Assembly (NCBI GenBank): GCA_002786505.1
Contig: PCTK01000192.1
Location: 6,136-13,438, forward strand
DNA: 7,303 bases
Direction of reading: 5' to 3'
Source of the DNA: Nitrospinae bacterium CG22_combo_CG10-13_8_21_14_all_47_10
Lineage (GTDB): Bacteria > Nitrospinota > Nitrospinia > Nitrospinales > VA-1
The notes beneath the pieces are model-generated. The model saw nothing but the letters and a program-made list of their open reading frames with translations, was not told where the DNA came from and ran no database searches. The position numbers and the translations under genes were made by a program. Shown here one piece after another: positions 6,048-7,303 of the stretch. Within the stretch, counting starts at the first letter, position 1. Each line of letters begins with the position of its first letter.

Positions 6048-6720
6048 TCATCTCATTAGAATAAGTACCGTCACCATTATAGACCGCCAGCGGCGGGGCG
6101 ACGCTAAAATCAGATCTTTTTTCTTTCAAGGCAGAAACCAGAACGATTTTTGCCGGTGCCTGATAATTGCCATGAACAAAGCGCGCCTGATTGGGGTATA
6201 AACTACGGCATTCCAGTTCCCGCATGAGTTCGCCCAGCCGCTCAGGGGGATAGGCCAGGCTGATCAGGCCGCCTTTTTTTAGCAGAGGGGCAGATTTGTC
6301 CAGCAGGGAACCCATGCTGAGAGACAGTTCATGCCGGGCCACGGCTTTCCCTGAATCGGGGTTGATCCGCCCTGTCTGTATTTTCCGGTAAGGCGGATTG
6401 GAAACAATGTGGTCGAAGGACTCCGGTTTCAGGTTTTCCGCTTCCTTTAGAAAGTCACCTTGAATGAGGGAAATTTGTTTTTCCATGCCATTCTGGAGAA
6501 TATTTTTTTCAGCCTGCGTGCCATCCTGAATCTCAATAGCGGTTACCTTGAGGGTCGGTTCCCGTTGAATCAGCAAGAGGGGAATGATGCCGCAACCGGT
6601 GCCGATATCCAACACCGACTGGTTTGGAAACAAGGGCATGAAATCAGCCAGCAGGAATGGTTCGATGGAGTAGCGGTAGCCGGTACTGTTCTGGTCAATA
6701 AGCAGTTCGGTGTTGTTCAC
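5989..6720 (-). CDS. trmN6: tRNA1(Val) (adenine37-N6)-methyltransferase-like protein (TrmN6/YfiC family)
   Basis: A 243-residue class I SAM-dependent methyltransferase. The SAM-binding motif I is VLDIGTGCGIIPLLL (36-50), with the motif II acidic residue at E63 (AIEIQ). The N6-adenine methylase motif NPPY is at 108-111 inside IVSNPPYRK, followed by the ARHE segment (128-131). The late PPLAVYNGDGTYSNEMNGIY (209-228) is characteristic of the YfiC/TrmN6 group as I recall it. The known E. coli member methylates N6 of A37 in tRNA1(Val). The specificity here is inferred, and a relative acting on another RNA or protein is possible. The start is GTG at 6720; no ATG, GTG or TTG lies upstream before the in-frame stop, and no strong Shine-Dalgarno is visible. 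The last 19-20 codons overlap the start of miaA by 50-59 bp, so the two are probably translationally coupled. Confidence 0.85.
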   Translation of the reverse strand: MNNTELLIDQNSTGYRYSIEPFLLADFMPLFPNQSVLDIGTGCGIIPLLLIQREPTLKVTAIEIQDGTQAEKNILQNGMEKQISLIQGDFLKEAENLKPESFDHIVSNPPYRKIQTGRINPDSGKAVARHELSLSMGSLLDKSAPLLKKGGLISLAYPPERLGELMRELECRSLYPNQARFVHGNYQAPAKIVLVSALKEKRSDFSVAPPLAVYNGDGTYSNEMNGIYASFNYINRPNGFGEK

Positions 6721-6758
6721 GATGGTGTCGCCAGGTAACGGTGCAGGTTTTCTATTAA

Positions 6759-6787
6759 AGTTTAACCCATAGCAGAAAGAGGAACAA
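6759..6787 (-). promoter_or_regulatory. Weak candidate promoter for the trmN6-miaA-slt-DUF362 operon
   Basis: On the minus strand TTGTTC (6782-6787) and TAAACT (6759-6764) are 17 bp apart, matching 3 of 6 and 4 of 6 consensus positions. Spacing and position upstream of the trmN6 GTG (about 30 nt leader) are suitable, but the boxes are weak. Confidence 0.3.
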
Positions 6788-6808
6788 CCTTTTGTGCCGC
6801 TGAACTAT

Positions 6809-6836
6809 TTGTTTGTTAAGCGTTAATTGCTATACT
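6809..6836 (+). promoter_or_regulatory. Candidate extended -10 promoter for the small membrane protein gene
   Basis: TATACT (6831-6836) is preceded by TGC, giving an extended -10 element (TGnTATACT). A TTGTTT box (6809-6814) lies 16 bp upstream. The predicted start near 6843 would leave a leader of about 60 nt. That leader includes a short palindromic stretch (GGTTT-T-AAACC, within 6876-6888) and the AAGGAG ribosome site. Confidence 0.5.
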
Positions 6837-6901
6837 AAAAGCCGGTTTCCATATCCATGGAGCAGGGGTTTTAAACCTCAATGGTTTTATAAGGAGAACG
6901 G

Positions 6902-7144
6902 ATGGACTTTTTAACGATGGAGCAGGTTTGGGCGATAGCGATGTTTTTTCTGGGTAGTTTCATCCTCAGCACTTGCAGTAAATGGGAAAGGGACGAACAG
7001 GCTATTTTGAAGGACCCGCGCAATCGTTACGGCCGCAGAAAGTCGGACATCGTCAAACCCAAATCCCTGCGCGGGACGATCATGACCCTGGCGGGCACCC
7101 TCCTGTGCCTCAGCGGGATGATCCTCTTTCTGCTCCATGTTTAA
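6902..7144 (+). CDS. Small two-helix membrane protein, function unknown
   Basis: This 80-residue protein is supported as a real gene by an AAGGAG Shine-Dalgarno sequence 5 nt before the ATG at 6902 and by a good upstream promoter. Two hydrophobic helices are visible, at about residues 7-26 (VWAIAMFFLGSFILSTCS) and 58-79 (GTIMTLAGTLLCLSGMILFLL). They are separated by a charged loop (27-57) containing KWERDEQ, NRYGRRKSD and KPKSLR. The positively charged loop suggests a hairpin with both termini outside the cytoplasm. There is no signal peptidase site and no recognisable catalytic motif. One Cys lies at the end of helix 1 (C25) and one in helix 2. It is divergent from the trmN6 operon and followed directly by a palindromic repeat. 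I do not recognise the family. Confidence 0.75.
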   Translation: MDFLTMEQVWAIAMFFLGSFILSTCSKWERDEQAILKDPRNRYGRRKSDIVKPKSLRGTIMTLAGTLLCLSGMILFLLHV

Positions 7145-7168
7145 CCCGCATATTGCATGAGAGGTTGT

Positions 7169-7244
7169 AAATCACCCCAGCCCCTCTTTGAAAAAGAGGG
7201 GTCCATTGAAGCTCCCCCTTCTGCGAAGGGGGTCGGGGGGATTT
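7169..7244. repeat. Composite palindromic intergenic repeat with two nested hairpins
   Basis: Outer arms AAATCACCCCAGCCCC (7169-7184) and GGGGTCGGGGGGATTT (7229-7244) are complementary at 13 of 16 positions. Inside are two perfect hairpins. CCCCTCTTT/AAAGAGGGG (7181-7189 with 7193-7201) has 9 bp and a GAA loop. CCCCCTTC/GAAGGGGG (7214-7221 with 7225-7232) has 8 bp and a TGC loop. The AAATC-C-run...G-run-GATTT architecture resembles abundant non-coding palindromic repeats seen in many bacterial genomes. It lies 24 bp after the small membrane protein stop, where it could also act as a transcript 3'-end structure. Confidence 0.75.
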
Positions 7245-7250
7245 GGTTTC

Positions 7251-7280
7251 CCTGTTTTTGAACAGGAAGGTAATTTTTTC
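7251..7280 (+). terminator. Possible rho-independent terminator
   Basis: CCTGTT (7251-7256) pairs with AACAGG (7261-7266) over a TTTG loop, and a run of six T begins 7 nt later (7274-7279). The delay before the T-run makes it a weak candidate. A competing 9-bp inverted repeat, GTTTTTGAA (7254-7262) with TTCAAAAAC (7278-7286), overlaps it. It would end transcription of the small membrane protein gene. Confidence 0.35.
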
Positions 7281-7303
7281 AAAAACACATTTTGTAATTC
7301 AAA

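Noticed and set aside
6841..6901. Riboswitch in the leader of the small membrane protein gene
   Set aside because: The leader is only about 60 nt and contains just a short AT-rich palindrome; no known aptamer core is visible.

Overview
The window looks like ordinary chromosomal DNA from a Gram-negative bacterium of moderate GC content. It encodes a secreted-type peptidoglycan lytic transglycosylase, tRNA-modification enzymes, a DUF362 protein, an ECF sigma/anti-sigma pair and an ArsR regulator. Genes are closely packed and mostly on the minus strand. There is no phage, plasmid, transposase, CRISPR array, rRNA or tRNA gene. The phylum cannot be fixed from this sequence; a Nitrospinota- or deltaproteobacteria-like host is only a guess.

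Layout. (1) 3-110, plus strand: the C-terminal end of an unidentified gene. (2) 171-1452, minus strand: a compact operon running ECF sigma factor, zinc-finger (ZAS-type) anti-sigma factor, then methionine-R-sulfoxide reductase MsrB, with gaps of 12 and 16 nt. This looks like a self-contained redox-stress circuit. (3) 1453-1512: a 60-bp divergent control region with an ECF-type promoter for the sigma operon overlapping a sigma70-type promoter for an ArsR gene (1513-1839, plus), which would be transcribed without a leader. (4) 1840-1929: a convergent gap holding a degenerate palindromic intergenic repeat. (5) 1930-6720, minus strand: a probable operon of trmN6-like methyltransferase, one 1032-codon frame joining complete MiaA to a TPR/SLT lytic transglycosylase, and a DUF362 protein. 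(6) 6721-6901: a divergent promoter region. (7) 6902-7144, plus: a small two-helix membrane protein of unknown function. (8) 7169-7244: a strong composite palindromic repeat, then a further hairpin close to the window end.

The most unusual item is the MiaA-lytic transglycosylase reading frame. A cytoplasmic tRNA A37 prenyltransferase runs in frame, with no stop codon, through a signal-peptide-like hydrophobic segment into a periplasmic cell-wall enzyme. The only usable internal start codon lies inside the conserved MiaA C-terminal motif. Upstream, trmN6 overlaps the start of miaA by up to 59 bp, and both predicted enzymes act on N6 of adenosine 37 in tRNA. The second point of interest is the sigma/anti-sigma/MsrB module with its apparent autoregulatory promoter interlocked with that of arsR. 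No wholly new defence or mobile system is visible.
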